Source: Brachionus manjavacas
Taxonomy: Eukaryota; Rotifera; Eurotatoria; Ploima; Brachionidae
Assembly (NCBI GenBank): GCA_019054805.1
Contig: JAHQIY010000007.1
Location: 4,965,501 to 5,029,500, forward strand
DNA: 64,000 nucleotides
Direction: 5' to 3'
The translations under genes and the position numbers were made by a program. A model generated the notes under the pieces. It had not been told where the DNA came from, searched no databases, and was given only the letters and a program-made list of their open reading frames with translations. Shown here piece by piece: positions 26,416 to 37,119 of the stretch (positions are counted from its first letter, which is position 1; the number at the start of each line of letters is the position of its first letter).

Positions 26416-26416
26416 G

Positions 26417-26490
26417 ATTTTTATTATTTTTTTTTTTTTTTTTTTATTAATTATTTTTTTTTTATTAATTATTATTTATTATTATTATTT
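26417..26490. repeat. Low-complexity poly-T / TTATTAATTATT tract
   Basis: A T homopolymer followed by iterated TTATTAATTATT and ATT units over about 70 bp: simple-sequence DNA. Confidence 0.8.
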
Positions 26491-26572
26491 TAAAAAAAAA
26501 TACATACACCTCATAGGCATTTAGTAAAAAAAGGTTCATTTATATATAAAAAAAAAGTATTTATATAAAAAT

Positions 26573-26908
26573 TTAAGTCACTTTTAATAAAGCATTTAGC
26601 TCATTGTACAAATAAAAATAATTAGTTTTATTCAATATAAATTTTTGTATTAGATAAAAATAGTATTTTACAGAATCAACTAAGCCCATGTTATTACATC
26701 TAAATAGGGAATTAACTAGTTCTACCATCGTATTTGGATCATAATCAAGACAGTTTACATACAGTTTTTCTTCAACACTTTTGATTTGTTTACAAAAGGA
26801 CGTATTGTCCCTGTCATAAACTTCATTTCCTTTTTTAATTTCATTAAAAACTTTCCAGCATAAGCTATTATTTATAATGATCGCTTCACTTCCTTTAAGT
26901 GATTTGAA
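26573..26908 (-). pseudogene. Unrecognised open frame sharing a repeat-family C-terminal module
   Basis: About 111 codons are open from a stop at 26909-26911 to TAA at 26573-26575. Composition is less AT-biased than the flanks. It contains SLCWKVFNEIKKGNEVYDRD and ends with NNMGLVDSVKYYFYLIQKFI followed by NELNALLK. The closing module aligns by eye with DGLSDSIKLCL near 2050 and DGISDSIWLCL near 63800, all on the minus strand. No ATG lies near the 5' end of the frame. Probably a remnant of an unidentified mobile-element protein; it could instead be an exon. Confidence 0.35.
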
Positions 26909-27794
26909 TTACAATTTAAAAAACATTATAAAATTTTTTGCAAAGCTGTTCGAATTTAATGTCTCTAAATAAATGCCAGTAGTAAAATTTAAAGATAGAC
27001 AGTGAAAAAATGAAAAAAGTATTCCAAAGGAACGATTATGATTCAAAACTTATGAAACTTACTAATTTTTATGCATTTTTGATCCTTTTTTAACTTGAGG
27101 ATGCAAATTTTATAAAAAATTAAATTTAGTGGTGAATCATGGTCTTTGAATTAACTTTCTAGAAAAGTTACTTGATTTGAATTTGATTGAGGTGTTATGT
27201 TCTTTCAGTTTGAAGGTATTCACCTACGAAAGTATTTTAATTTTAGCTTAAAATCTTCTAGAATTAATTTCAAGAAATGCAATGTGTTCATGCTTTGTCC
27301 AGATATGGCTTTCGATCTCAAAAATTAAGAATAGCTCCTAATAGAAAACCAAAAAGGTAAATGAAAGTACACGATTAAATAAGTCTAAAGTTGAAAAAGG
27401 AAAATACTTTAATGTAAGAGTCTAAAAAATTAAGAGATTAAATTATCTGTCTGGAAATTTTTTTATTTCCCATTTATGTTTATAGTTTTAAAATTATTGA
27501 GTGAGTGGAATTGAGTTCTACTTAAGTTTTTTATCATTCAAAATGATAAATTTTTTAATCAAAGTCTAAGATTAATTTTATTTAATCAAAAAAAATGGCA
27601 CTACCACGTTTCATCGAAAAATGACAATTTTTTATCTAGAGATAAATCAGAAATTAAGAAAGATGAAGTTATGATTAAATTGTTATCATTATATAACACA
27701 ATTAGACTAAATGTTTTTTATTTTGCGAGAATGCTATCAATTTTAGATAATATTTTTAATTTATCTGTATTTAATTGATTTTTTTTTCAGATTA

Positions 27795-27843
27795 ATAATT
27801 TATTTATATATCTGTGACGGGACAAAGTTCTTTCAGAGTGAAA
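27795..27843 (-). mobile_element. LINE 3'-end remnant
   Basis: The minus strand reads CTCTGAAAGAACTTTGTCCC followed by GTCACAGAT and an A/T-rich tail. It resembles the 3' ends at about 1104-1131 (TCTGAAGGAGCC...CGGTACAGAT) and about 10480-10507. The adjoining plus-strand open frame 28082-28297 is not recognised and is not called a gene. Confidence 0.45.
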
Positions 27844-28384
27844 TAAAAAAAATTTAAATTTAAAAATAAGTAAGGTTAGAATGTAATAAAGAATTAAACC
27901 AAACGATGAAGAAAAAAGACAAAAATAAAAGATTGAAGAATTCAATAATCAATAAATTAATTTAATTTAATTTTCTTTTTTTAATTTTCGATAAAAAGTG
28001 TCAGTCCCAAAAAAAATGGCAGATCGGGATACTAAGAAAGTACATTTTGATCTAAAACAAGTCAGGAAAATAATATAACCATTGGTCACAAAATTTACCA
28101 CCCCTCAAAAGTCTTTAGGGATCAATATCTCCGTAAAAGATATAAAATGTATATTTAGTCAATTAAACAATAGCTACATTACTTGCTCAAGAAAAGATTG
28201 CTGTGAAATAAAAAAACCTGACATCTTATTTACTCAGATTATTTCTTCTTGCACAAAATATAAAATCTTATCTAAATTAAACAGTCTAAATGTTTAATTC
28301 TAATTTATTAATAAAAACAAAAAAAATTATTTAAAAATAAAATTTTAAAATAAAGAATTGTTAGCCCTGTTTGTCAAAAAAAAA

Positions 28385-29137
28385 TTATTGATATTGATAT
28401 CCAGCTCTTATTTGTCTGGACAATAAAATGGACAAAACAATGCTGGTCAAATTAAAGAATGCAAATACCAAAAGTAAAGTTCCAGCCACTTCGATTATAC
28501 TTCTAGATGCTCCGATAATTTTTGAATTGCAAGGATTTGGATGCAACTGATTTATTTGTGTAACATCACAGTCTTTTTCAATGCAACAGCTTTCGACTGC
28601 CGAAATTGTGTTGTTTGGCAATGCATAGTCTCCAACACCATTCCAACCACAACATTTAAAATAGTTTTGATAAAAATCTCTCTCAGCCGGATGAGATGAG
28701 TTAATCTTAATTTCATGGGCAAAAACCTTCTCAACATAACTGTCAAACTTGGAGCTATTTTTGACTCCGAGAGCTACAGCTCCTGTAATAAACTGAATCA
28801 AAAATATCAAGGACATTATCCCTGCATAAAGATTGAGTAGACCTTGGCGGCCTTTGATTGTCGAGAAGGCTCCCAAAACTCCCAAGAGAAAAACAAAAAT
28901 TCCGAATATTATACACAAAACAGAGCCTTAGCAAATAATTTAATTGAGCATTCATTAAATAATTTAATAGGAATTACCAGCTGGCAATGAGTAGCCTCCA
29001 ATAGTTCTGGCCATTTTTTGGTCTGTAATCTTTGACTGAGTCACAGCACCGGCTATTAACATAACCAGCCCGCTGACACAAATTGCAGTGTTTATTACTA
29101 TTAAGGAGTATTTAATACACTTGCCGTAGGAGCTCAT
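28385..29137 (-). CDS. Tetraspanin (two exons)
   Basis: Exon 1 is 29137-28978 (ATG), a 51-bp phase-1 intron is 28977-28927 (GTAATT..TAAG), and exon 2 is 28926-28385 (TAA). The joined CDS is 702 nt, 233 residues, the normal tetraspanin size. TM1 lies in exon 1 (YSLIVINTAICVSGLVMLIA). TM2 (VLCIIFGIFVFLLGVLGAF) and TM3 (LNLYAGIMSLIFLIQFITGA) precede a large extracellular loop carrying the diagnostic KCCGWNGVGDY, then SCC, KDC and NPC, giving six cysteines. TM4 (GTLLLVFAFFNLTSIVLSIL) and a short RQIRAGYQYQ tail follow. Tetraspanins organise membrane microdomains and integrin or protease partners. The specific subfamily is not assigned. An N-glycosylation sequon (NNTI) sits in the loop. Confidence 0.92.
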
Positions 29138-29139
29138 TT

Positions 29140-30815
29140 TTATTATTATTATTAATCTATAAATTGACTACGTGTTAAAATTTAAAACTTAAATTGTCAA
29201 TTTTTTAAATATTAAACTTAAGATAAATAACTAAACGCGTTTAAATTTAAATTTCTAGATTTTAAAGAAACTTTGAAATCTAACAAGTGATAGATGGCTA
29301 TAAAAAGAAAGAAAAATAATTTTAGATTATGAAATTAAACTGAATGAGTAATCGTTGAATACTTGTTTTCTCTCTCTCTCTGTTTTTCCCTGGGTTTCTA
29401 AATAATACTTGGTTAAAAAATTTATTTATTGTTAGCTATTTCTCAAGGATAAAAGTGAATAACTTTGTACATATGTCGCAGTGAGTTTTCTTATCTTTAA
29501 AAAATTAGTCTTTTGAAAATTTGATTGTATTTTTTGCGATTGAATTTTTAATCGAAAGTTTTAGAGGGTCATTTTGCTTGTTCAAAAATACAAAAAAAGC
29601 AATCTCGTTTTTGACTTAAACCTTATTTATTTAAATACATTGAGCCTAGTTTTTAAAATTATTATGCCCGATTTAGCTAACCAATTTTAGATAGGCTAAA
29701 TTTATTAAAGATTGGTAAAATTTTATAAAAATAAGACGATAAAAAGTAGTAAATATTTATTGCCTAATGTAATAATTTAATAAATCAAAACTTAAATTAG
29801 ATAAAAATATTTCGTAATTTGAATTTTTTTTCAGATTATCGAACGATACGACTGGACTCAATCAGATGTTAAAAATAATATTTGATTGCTTAACAATAAT
29901 TAAGGTAATTTAGCTTTAACTTTTGCTTTTTTCAATTTTTTTAAAAATGAACCTTTTGAAAATTTTAGAAAAATAAAGGGAATAATAAATAAAATAAAAA
30001 TTTAATTGCCATTTTTCTAAGCTTTTTAAAAATGATGGTTAAGAACATGAGTAATAAAAAATCAATACAGATTTTTGAAATATCAAGCCACAGATAGATA
30101 AAAAAATTAAGTAATTTACATATTATAAGCGATTTAGAATTTCTAATTAAAAAGGTAAATTAGAGATTTAATTTTTAACAATTTATCTTTTGAAATTTTT
30201 TTTTAACTTTTTCAATTTAATTTGATAAGCCAGCTAGAAAAAATTTGAAATTTAAAAAAAAATGCTAAGAAATTAATTATAGAAAATTAAAAACCCTAAA
30301 AACTGAGACTCTTAAAAATTATCTTAAAAACCGACTAGATTATTCAAATAATATTTGATGCATCTTCTGATAAGTCAACATCGTAATCTAAACACATCTG
30401 AAAAAAAACAAAGAAATTGAATTTATTAAATAAATTCAATTTTTTTACTTTTAGAAAATATTTAAAAAGTGGCAACATTTTTTTCTATTTTTAAATTTTT
30501 GAAAATTTTTATTTCGGGATTTAATTTTAGACAAATACTTAACTATGCTAATTTTTAAAATTTAATTGCATAATTCATTTAAAAAAATTAAAAACGGAAA
30601 TAAATAATTGACAATTAATTTGAATATTCCTTATTTATTTAAATATTAATTAACTATGTGACACCTTGAGTTAAATAAAAGTTCTGACATCTTAGATAGA
30701 AATCTGTTTAAGAGTAATCTTTTATTTAGTTCTCAAAATTTTTTTTAAATGTTTCAAATTCTGTGTCAATTGCACTACCCTTAAATTTATAAGCTTAGAT
30801 TATTTTGGCATATGT
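29140..30815. other. AT-rich 5' flank of the tetraspanin gene; no gene seen
   Basis: Contains a short (TC)n run near 29368-29381. No recognisable coding or RNA feature otherwise. Confidence 0.5.
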
Positions 30816-30821
30816 TTTTGA

Positions 30822-31508
30822 CTTACCTCTAAATTATTAAAAAGTACCTCTAAAATATAACAATTTACCTCTAATTTATTAAAACATAAGCTAAATTGTT
30901 ATTTTTAACAATTTAGCTTATGTTTTTTCGAAAGCTTTGCACTCTTCTTTTGTGATATCATTTTTTTTGGTATTCATAACGTAATAATATTTTGAATTTA
31001 GATGACGAATTGTTTGGTTAAAACTATTCCACTTATATGCCGAAACCATATCCGCGTCAGTAATTGTCGGCGTTGAACTAAATTTTATTTGATTTTTATT
31101 TGGAACGATGCTTGACTCATGAGTAATTTCATCGACTAGATGTAGAGTAGGCGAACGCCACATTGACCATTCTCTTACAATCGTTTGTTGACAAACATCT
31201 AAAAAATCCAGCAATCCAAGACGTTTACCTTTCATTTTTTTCTTAATATGAGCATGTGTGGATTCGAGAGAATTAGTCGAGAATTAATTTTTTAATTAAC
31301 AGAGTTTAATTCATAAAATAGATGTTTTTTTAATTGATTAGCTTTTTTTTTAATAATTAGCTGCATTTTTCATTTATTAGCGGGTTTTTTAATATTTAGA
31401 TCAGTTGTTTTAGATTTAGAAGTCTCTTTAATTTATTAAAGGTGAACTTTTAATATTAGAGGTAAGTTTTTATATTTTAGAGGTATTTTTTAATAATTTA
31501 GAGGTAAG
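30822..31508. mobile_element. 687-bp DNA transposon with subrepeated terminal inverted repeats
   Basis: The left end starts CTTACCTCTAAATTATTAAA and carries three spaced TTACCTCTAA/TACCTCTAAA units over about 63 bp. The right end (31444-31508) is its near-perfect reverse complement with the same three units. Just inside the left repeat, AAACATAAGCTAAATTGTTA (from about 30883) and its complement form an additional strong hairpin ending near 30924. The interior carries one minus-strand open frame (30918-31235). No clear target duplication was found. Superfamily unassigned; the subrepeated ends recall Mutator-like elements. Confidence 0.75.
30918..31235 (-). CDS. Cargo open frame inside the inverted-repeat element
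   Basis: A 105-residue ATG-initiated frame of normal protein composition: it begins MKGKRLGLLDFLDVCQQTIV, continues with WRSPTLHLVDEITHESSIVP and ends YKWNSFNQTIRHLNSKYYYV...ECKAFEKT. The stop lies in the subterminal hairpin, so the last codons are element-derived. I do not recognise a domain. A W-x-SF segment like this could come from a Mutator-like transposase C-terminus, or it could be captured host sequence. No start context or promoter evidence. Confidence 0.35.
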   Translation of the reverse strand: MKGKRLGLLDFLDVCQQTIVREWSMWRSPTLHLVDEITHESSIVPNKNQIKFSSTPTITDADMVSAYKWNSFNQTIRHLNSKYYYVMNTKKNDITKEECKAFEKT

Positions 31509-31739
31509 CAAAGAATTTATGCGGATTATTTTTTAATTTTTAAAAAATTTCACTACACTTACAGAGCTGATAATATAATTCAATTTTTAAATCGTTTTTA
31601 ATTGTTTTTTTAGTACGAGTATCAGTCAGGTAAAATCATTTTTTAATTTAAAAATTTTTTTATTTAATATCTTCGCCTTAATAATCTTTTAGAAACAAAT
31701 TAAAAATATTAAATATTTAAATTACACTTTACATTGTAA

Positions 31740-32935
31740 ATTTCCTTCAAGAGAATAATCTTATAATTGGAAGTCAGCATGGATTTGTTCCAAAGAAAGA
31801 ATGTATCACGAACCTACTTGAAACGCTTGAATTGGCAAAGGGTAAAAGAGTGGATGAAATAATATTAGACTTCCAAAGGCTTTTGATACTGTACCGCATC
31901 AACGAATTCTTCATAAACTATGTGGTTATGGGTTAGGTGAGAAAATGGTAAGGTGGTTCGAAGACTTTTTGAGTATGAGAACTCAACGAATTGTACTTTG
32001 TGATGAAGTTTCTGAGGATGGTCAGAAGTACTAAGTGGAGTTCCCCAAGGGTCTTTACTTAGTACTTCTTTATTTTGTCCCCTTTAAATTGTTCTGTACA
32101 TAAATTACCTCCCTGACTGCGTTTCAAATAGAATGGAATTGCAGGCAGCTGACTCAAAAATACTCGGCAAAGTAAATAGAGTTAATGATAGAGCGATGTT
32201 ACAGAAAGATCTGGATGCATAAATATACACAAAAAAGCAACTTACATGTTATACCAGCGACCACACAGTGTGAGAGGGACCTTGGAGTGATGGTCTCATC
32301 AGATTTAAAGTGGACCCACTAGGTAAAAAGTGCTTGGAATGCTAACGTTTACAAGTAGAAAGGAAAGGCTGGGGTAAGATTCTATATATCCATGGTAAGA
32401 CCCCACCTAGATTATGCAGTGCAGGTTTGGAATCCAAGTATGAAAAGGGATTTGAATGCGTTAGAAAAGATGCAAGAGAGGGCAACAAAAATACCTTTGT
32501 CTCTAAGAAACATGTCGTATGAAATGAGGTTGACGAAATTTGAACTGACATGGCTGAGTGAAAGAAAAGTGAGAGGGTATTTGATTGAAATGTACAAATT
32601 TGTGAATGAAAAAGAAAAGGTAGACCTGGTCAAGAATCTGGTGAAAAGATCAGAAAACAAGGGTCTTGTCGGGGCGTTAAAAGGAAAAGCATCAGAGTCC
32701 AGAGAGAAAGTTTCCCAGCTCAAATTTGAAATGATTTTGCAGCTGAAGTAAGCGCTAGACATGTATTTTTCGCAAACAGAGTAGTTCCGCATTTGAATTA
32801 ATTGCCAGAAAATGTGGTGAAATCCAAGTCAACCGCTAATTTTAAAATGGCTAAAGACAAATTCAATGGAACACTCTACATGTTAGGGGTCGCAGCAAGA
32901 ACTACTACTCTTACTAATTATAGTTTAATTCATCT
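31740..32935 (+). mobile_element. Degenerate CR1-like LINE (RT to C-terminus)
   Basis: Across frames it encodes ENNLIIGSQHGFVPKKECIT (31755-31820), broken RT blocks, then MVRPHLDYAVQVWNPSMKRD (32392-), LEKMQERATKIP, SLRNMSYEMRLTKFEL, RKVRGYLIEMYK and, in another frame, FFANRVVPHLN...LPENVVKSKSTANFKMAK (32768-32860). This is the classic order of the CR1/L2-like LINE C-terminal half. Frameshifts and stops throughout (for example near 32335 and 32750) show it is inactive. Confidence 0.85.
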
Positions 32936-32944
32936 TTTTTCTGA

Positions 32945-34960
32945 TTGATTAAAATACAATTGATTGAAATTAAACTTTTTCACATAGACAAAGTAAAAAC
33001 ATCGACAAAGTCAACCAGAAGAGGTAGTATTACTAAAACTAAGATAAATTATAAAACCCAAAAGGAAAACCAAAAAAAGCTCGAAGCAAGGAAACTAGAG
33101 ATAATGGCAGAGCTAAATAACTTGAACAACACAAACAGTGTTGACATGAGTACCAATCTAGATCCAGAAACTAAACTAACCGATGCCCATGATATAAATC
33201 ATACCTTAGAATATATCAGCGGAATTGAAGAAAATGAAGTATATAACATTCAAGAATCAACTCAAACTCCACATACTCCGAACAGCAATGCATTTGATCC
33301 TTTTATAGAGCAAAAAAGTAATGATGCACCAAAAATCAAACTCAATTGGCTAAGTCTTGAACAACGCTTGGAATACCAGAAAAATGTCCAAAATAGTATT
33401 GCACCACTTTATTCTAGAGTGATTGAACTCTCTAATGAGGATGACAAAAATACAATCAAATGCAAGTTAAGTGAAACTGTCAATAAATTAACAAGAATTT
33501 TAGTCAATGCGGCAATAAAAACTTCTAGCTTAATCAAAAAGACGAAAAAAACGCATAGCAAGAAAAAATCATGGTGGAACTCAATTATTCAGGAGATCCA
33601 CATTGAAATGGTAAGCAAATATATTAAATTTAGAGAATCAGGCTTCGGATACAAAGAAAAGTTGGAATATTTTTCAATCAAAAAGCAATTCAGGAAACAA
33701 AAAGACTCAACCTAAAATTTAAAAAGGTAGGGCTTTTAAAGAAATTAAATACTTTATTTAAAAAAAACAAAATTGACTTATGGAAGGAAATAAATAAGCA
33801 GTATAAAAAGTGTCCTCGAATTGATATTGATAAATCAGCCCTGGAAGATGTATTTAAGTTAACTTTTTCAGAAACAAGTAATGTGTTAATGGCGAGTGCT
33901 AATGAAATTGAGAAAGCTGAAAAAGATGTAAATGATTTCATTAAAAAAGAGAAAATTCAACTAGGATTGCATATAAAATAAACTATGAAAAACTGGATAA
34001 AAAAATAAAAAATTTATCTAACAACAATAGTGTTGGCCTGACATTATTAAGCAATGAGATGCTTAAATATTCATGTAATTTAACTATAACAGAGACGTTT
34101 AAGGTGGTCTTTGAAAAGATGATCGAAACTCAGACAATGCCTTACTTGTTCAATTTAAGTATAGTTCGACCCCTGATTAAATGCTCAAAAAAAATTTTTC
34201 AGACATCAAAAATATTAGGCCAATTGCAGTTTCAGAATCTCTCTCAAATTTATTTGAATCAATATTGCTTGAACAAGTTGAAAACCCATTTAAAGAAAAT
34301 CCTAGACTTTAAAAAGAAATCTTCCTGTGGACATGCAGTGTTTTGCCTTAAACAAGCCATAAAAATAACAAAAACAAATCGGCAGGCTCTTTATATGTGT
34401 GCGCTATTGATGCATCTAAGGCGTTTGATTAAGTTATTAGAGCTATATTATGACAACAACTTATAAAAAATAAAATATCAGTTCAAGTCACTTTGGCATT
34501 AATCAAATATAATGAGTCGTTACTGATGATGGTATCCAATCATGGTTTATACTCTAACATTTTTAAATCCACTGTTGGAGTTTGGCAAGGTGGTGTAGCA
34601 TCACCTAAGCTATTTTCGATATACTCAGAACCAATTCTAAAAAAGCTGGCTGAATGTGATGAAGGTATTAAAGCTGGGGATATCAAGCTTATGTTTTAAT
34701 AAGCAATTTCAAAACTTGAGAGTAAGAGCCCTAAAAAGGCTCAACATAATAAAAATTTTTGCTCACAGCTTTTGGCACCTAAAAAAAACTACCCTCACTA
34801 GTATCTACATAGCCTTAATTGGTTCCATGTTTGATTACTCTTTCTTTACCTTAGCATGTATTTCTAAGACCAACTTAAAACTTGTTCAAACAGTTCAAAA
34901 CAGAGCTATTAGGTGCTATTATGAGCTATTATCTATAAGTTAAGATGGGACAGCCCAACT
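32945..34960 (+). mobile_element. Degenerate non-LTR retrotransposon with linker ORF and RT
   Basis: The frame 32945-33715 (256 codons, degenerate start) is Asn/Lys-rich and ends with KKKSWWNSIIQEIHIEMVSK, resembling the KSWW linker between endonuclease and RT in LINEs. After frameshifts the RT continues: LFNLSIVRPLIK (34146-34183), NIRPIAVSESLSNLFESILL, CAIDASKAFD, VGVWQGGVASPKLFSIYSEP (34580-34640), then a jump missing the FADD block. FAHSFWHLKKTTLTSIYIAL...FDYSFFTLACISKTNLKLVQ follows near 34760-34890. Internal deletion and stops show it is dead. Confidence 0.75.
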
Positions 34961-35102
34961 AGGAGTCTCTTTTCAGTTAGTAACATTTTGTTTATTAAAG
35001 AAAGATTCTTACAAATGGGTGCTAGATATATGCTAAAATGTTTCTCTTTTAAAAACAGATTCATTAAGCTACTTGTTGAGGAATATAGTGGGTCGTGGTC
35101 TG

Positions 35103-35157
35103 AAAACACAGCTAAAGTATCGGTTACCTCTACTCCGGTAGGAAGCTTTTTCTCTAT
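35103..35157 (+). repeat. Short repeat matching 56663-56735 in inverse orientation
   Basis: The words ACAGCTAAAGTATCGGTTAC, CTCTACTCCGGTAGG and CTTTTTCTCTATA occur here in order. In exact or near-exact reverse complement they occur at about 56663-56730. Together with 35739-35990 this marks one dispersed repeat family. Confidence 0.6.
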
Positions 35158-35158
35158 A

Positions 35159-35736
35159 CAGTCGAGTCTGGATAATACGATGTGTTTGGGCGGAAAAAAA
35201 GGACATCGTATAAACGAATATCGTATTAATCAAATTTGCATGTTAAAGGATGGGAAGAAAAATATTGAAAATAAATTTTTTTAAAGGAATTATTGTTTAT
35301 TTAAAAATAACAAATATATTAAAAGGAAAAATATTTATCAATTTTACTTTGAAAAGACTGATCGACGCTACAAAATTGATCCATTTTAGACAACTGATCA
35401 ATGAATAAAGAACAGTCTTCGTTCTTTTGGGCAAAATACAATCGTAGTTTATCTATGCAGTCCGTTGCTTCTTTTTTTGAAATTTTCAATGCGTTTACTA
35501 TTGGCTCAACATTATTATTTTCATATAAGTTTTTTATCTTTTCTTGATTCTCTGCCTTAAGAATAGAAGAAACAGTACTCTGAGGTCTATTATATTTTTT
35601 CACAAGTTCTGTGACAGTGAGATTATTTTTTTTTAAATCATTCAAAATTTCAAGTTTTTCTTCTAATGACAAAGGTTTTCTTTTAATTTGAGTAGCATTT
35701 TTTGTTTACTTGTGTGTTTATAAAGGTAATTTTATA
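35159..35736 (-). mobile_element. pogo/Tigger-type element fragment, one terminal repeat kept
   Basis: TA (35157-35158) followed by CAGTCGAGTCTGGATAATAC and a GATGTG/ACATCGTATAA-type subterminal region resembles a pogo-class end. The interior carries the minus-strand transposase-like frame 35319-35672. The opposite end near 35736 lacks the matching repeat, so the copy is truncated on that side. Confidence 0.5.
35319..35672 (-). pseudogene. pogo/Tigger transposase remnant (CENP-B-like HTH fused to C-terminal tail)
   Basis: The frame contains KRKPLSLEEKLEILNDLKKN followed by TVTELVKKYNRPQSTVSSIL: the N-terminal helix-turn-helix of pogo/CENP-B/Psq proteins. After about 20 residues it passes into ATDCIDKLRLYFAQKNED and FIDQLSKMDQF, which resembles the C-terminal tail of such transposases. 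The DDE catalytic domain that should lie between is absent. There is no in-frame ATG upstream; a stop precedes the frame. I read it as an internally deleted, non-autonomous copy. Confidence 0.6.
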
Positions 35737-35738
35737 TA

Positions 35739-35990
35739 CAGGATTCTCTTATATAGTAAATTAGAATCTATTAATTTTTTGTCTTCTTTCTTTTCTTCTG
35801 TCTTTCTTTTTACTTTTTTAAAAAGAAAAAATTTATTTTTAATGATGCAATTTAAAATATGTTTGTTTTTTTTTTTTATTATTGTTTTATTTTTTTTACT
35901 GGGCAGAAGGAGCTTCACTTCGAATGTGCAGTTTGCGCTCTTTTTGTATGTTAGCTCGAAGCCTTTTTAAATTAATCTTTAAATAAAAAT
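35739..35990 (+). repeat. Dispersed repeat, inverted copy at 56331-56585
   Basis: From CAGGATTCTCTTATATAGTA to AAAGCCTTTTTAAATT-type sequence this block matches the reverse complement of 56331-56585 at high identity. The match includes GGGCAGAAGGAGCTTCACTT, CGAATGTGCAGTTTGCGCTC and GTATGTTAGCTCGAAGCC. It ends in a poly-A run at 36000, suggesting a retrotransposed unit. Confidence 0.75.
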
Positions 35991-36535
35991 AACTATTAAA
36001 AAAAAAAAAAAAAGCTTGATATTCTAGCGTATGCGGACGATATCTTAACAATGAACACTACAAAAATTGGACTTCAAAAACAGCTGAAAATAATTGAAGA
36101 AATTGGCATGAAAATGGATATAGAGTTCAACCCTTCTAAAACTGTATTCATGAAATTCAATAATGACAAGAATGAATCCAATGGAAAAGATCTACATACA
36201 GAACTAAAAATAGATGGAACAAGTATCCTCAAAAGTAGATGAGATGAAATATTTCGGTTTTGACATAGATGAACAAGACAAATGCGTCTAGCATCTTTCA
36301 AAGAGGAAAAAAATGTCTTTATCTGCTCTTGTAAAACTCAACAGAATAGGAATTAACACTGAACATTTGTGTCCGTTAATGAAAGGTCAACTGTTCAAAA
36401 TTTATAGGACCCATACTACTTTATGGAATGGAAAATATTAATATTCAAAAAACAACCATGAACTTATTGAAAAGAACTGATGGCAATATTTTGAAAATGA
36501 CATTTGGACTATCGACTAGGTGTAGATCAAGCTGT

Positions 36536-36576
36536 AGCAAGCTGTAGATCTTAGAACAAAAGATCTACAGCTTGCT
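36536..36576. repeat. 17-bp perfect hairpin inside the LINE fragment
   Basis: AGCAAGCTGTAGATCTT (36536-36552) pairs exactly with 36560-36576 over a 7-nt loop. GTAGATCAAGCTGTAGCAAG just upstream shows a local direct duplication, so this may be a replication-slippage product. Confidence 0.7.
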
Positions 36577-36931
36577 TTAAATATCAATTCAGTTTAAAAC
36601 CAAATAACAAAACAAAAACTTGACTTTTATGAAAGATTATGCAGTAATGAACTCACCCGAAAGATACTACAATACTCATCAAAACAAAAACTAGACAAAG
36701 ACATTTTGGAAGAAGTCGCTATTATAATAGAAGAATATAGCGAATACCCTTTGGTCTCATCACAAGTTAGCACATCTGACAAAATTAAAGCTATAAAATA
36801 TGTTATGGATGTGAATTTAATTTTTAATCAACTTTTTAATAACATACTTTTTGTAAATTTTGTTTTAAAATTAGGTAAACTAAATTTAACAGCATATCTA
36901 GGATATCAATGACCGGCAAGCGGTCTTTCGT

Positions 36932-36963
36932 CAAATAATAATAATAATAATAATAATAATATT
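36932..36963. repeat. (AAT)n microsatellite
   Basis: About ten AAT units directly at the LINE 3' end. Confidence 0.85.
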
Positions 36964-36965
36964 TT

Positions 36966-37115
36966 AATATCAAAATTTAATGTTTCATCATCAGAGCTTC
37001 GAATATGAAATAATGATTTATTGACACTGTGAAGCAGATTTTTTCTTTTCACGGTCATCCCAGTCTCAGTTCTATCTAGGTCGCCCAGGTCAATACTTTC
37101 AAAATATTTTTTCAT
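36966..37115 (-). pseudogene. Exon-like frame interrupted by LINE tail
   Basis: From ATG at 37115 the minus strand reads MKKYFESIDLGDLDRTETGM, TVKRKNLLHSVNKSLFHIRS and SDDETLNFDIK, then runs into the AAT repeat of the LINE. Composition is balanced and the frame has a good start, so it looks like a genuine N-terminal exon cut off by insertion. No domain is recognised and no continuation is found beyond the LINE at 36018. Confidence 0.35.
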
Positions 37116-37119
37116 TGTT

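Larger units (their letters stand above)
36018..36963 (+). mobile_element. LINE fragment with YADD motif and (TAA)n tail
   Basis: ILAYADDILTMNTTKIGLQK (36024-) is an RT catalytic block, followed by EEIGMKMDIEFNPSKTVFMK (to about 36154) and, after a frameshift, VDEMKYFGFDIDEQDK (36230-). HLSKRKKMSLSALVKLN and HLCPLMKGQLFKIYRT come next, then a tail with ISEYPLVSSQ-like EEYSEYPLVSSQVSTSDKIK (36730-36790). The 3' end GACCGGCAAGCGGTCTTTCG (36910-36929) forms a hairpin word and is followed by (AAT)n to 36962. Stops and frameshifts mean it is inactive. Same family as 14935-15330. Confidence 0.75.

Noticed and set aside
30822-31508. CRISPR-like spaced repeats (TTACCTCTAA units)
   Set aside because: Spacing and inverted symmetry identify transposon ends; the genome is a metazoan, so CRISPR is not expected.
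32412-32792. 126-codon minus-strand frame
   Set aside because: Antisense of the LINE C-terminal region, which has clear RT-family motifs on the plus strand.
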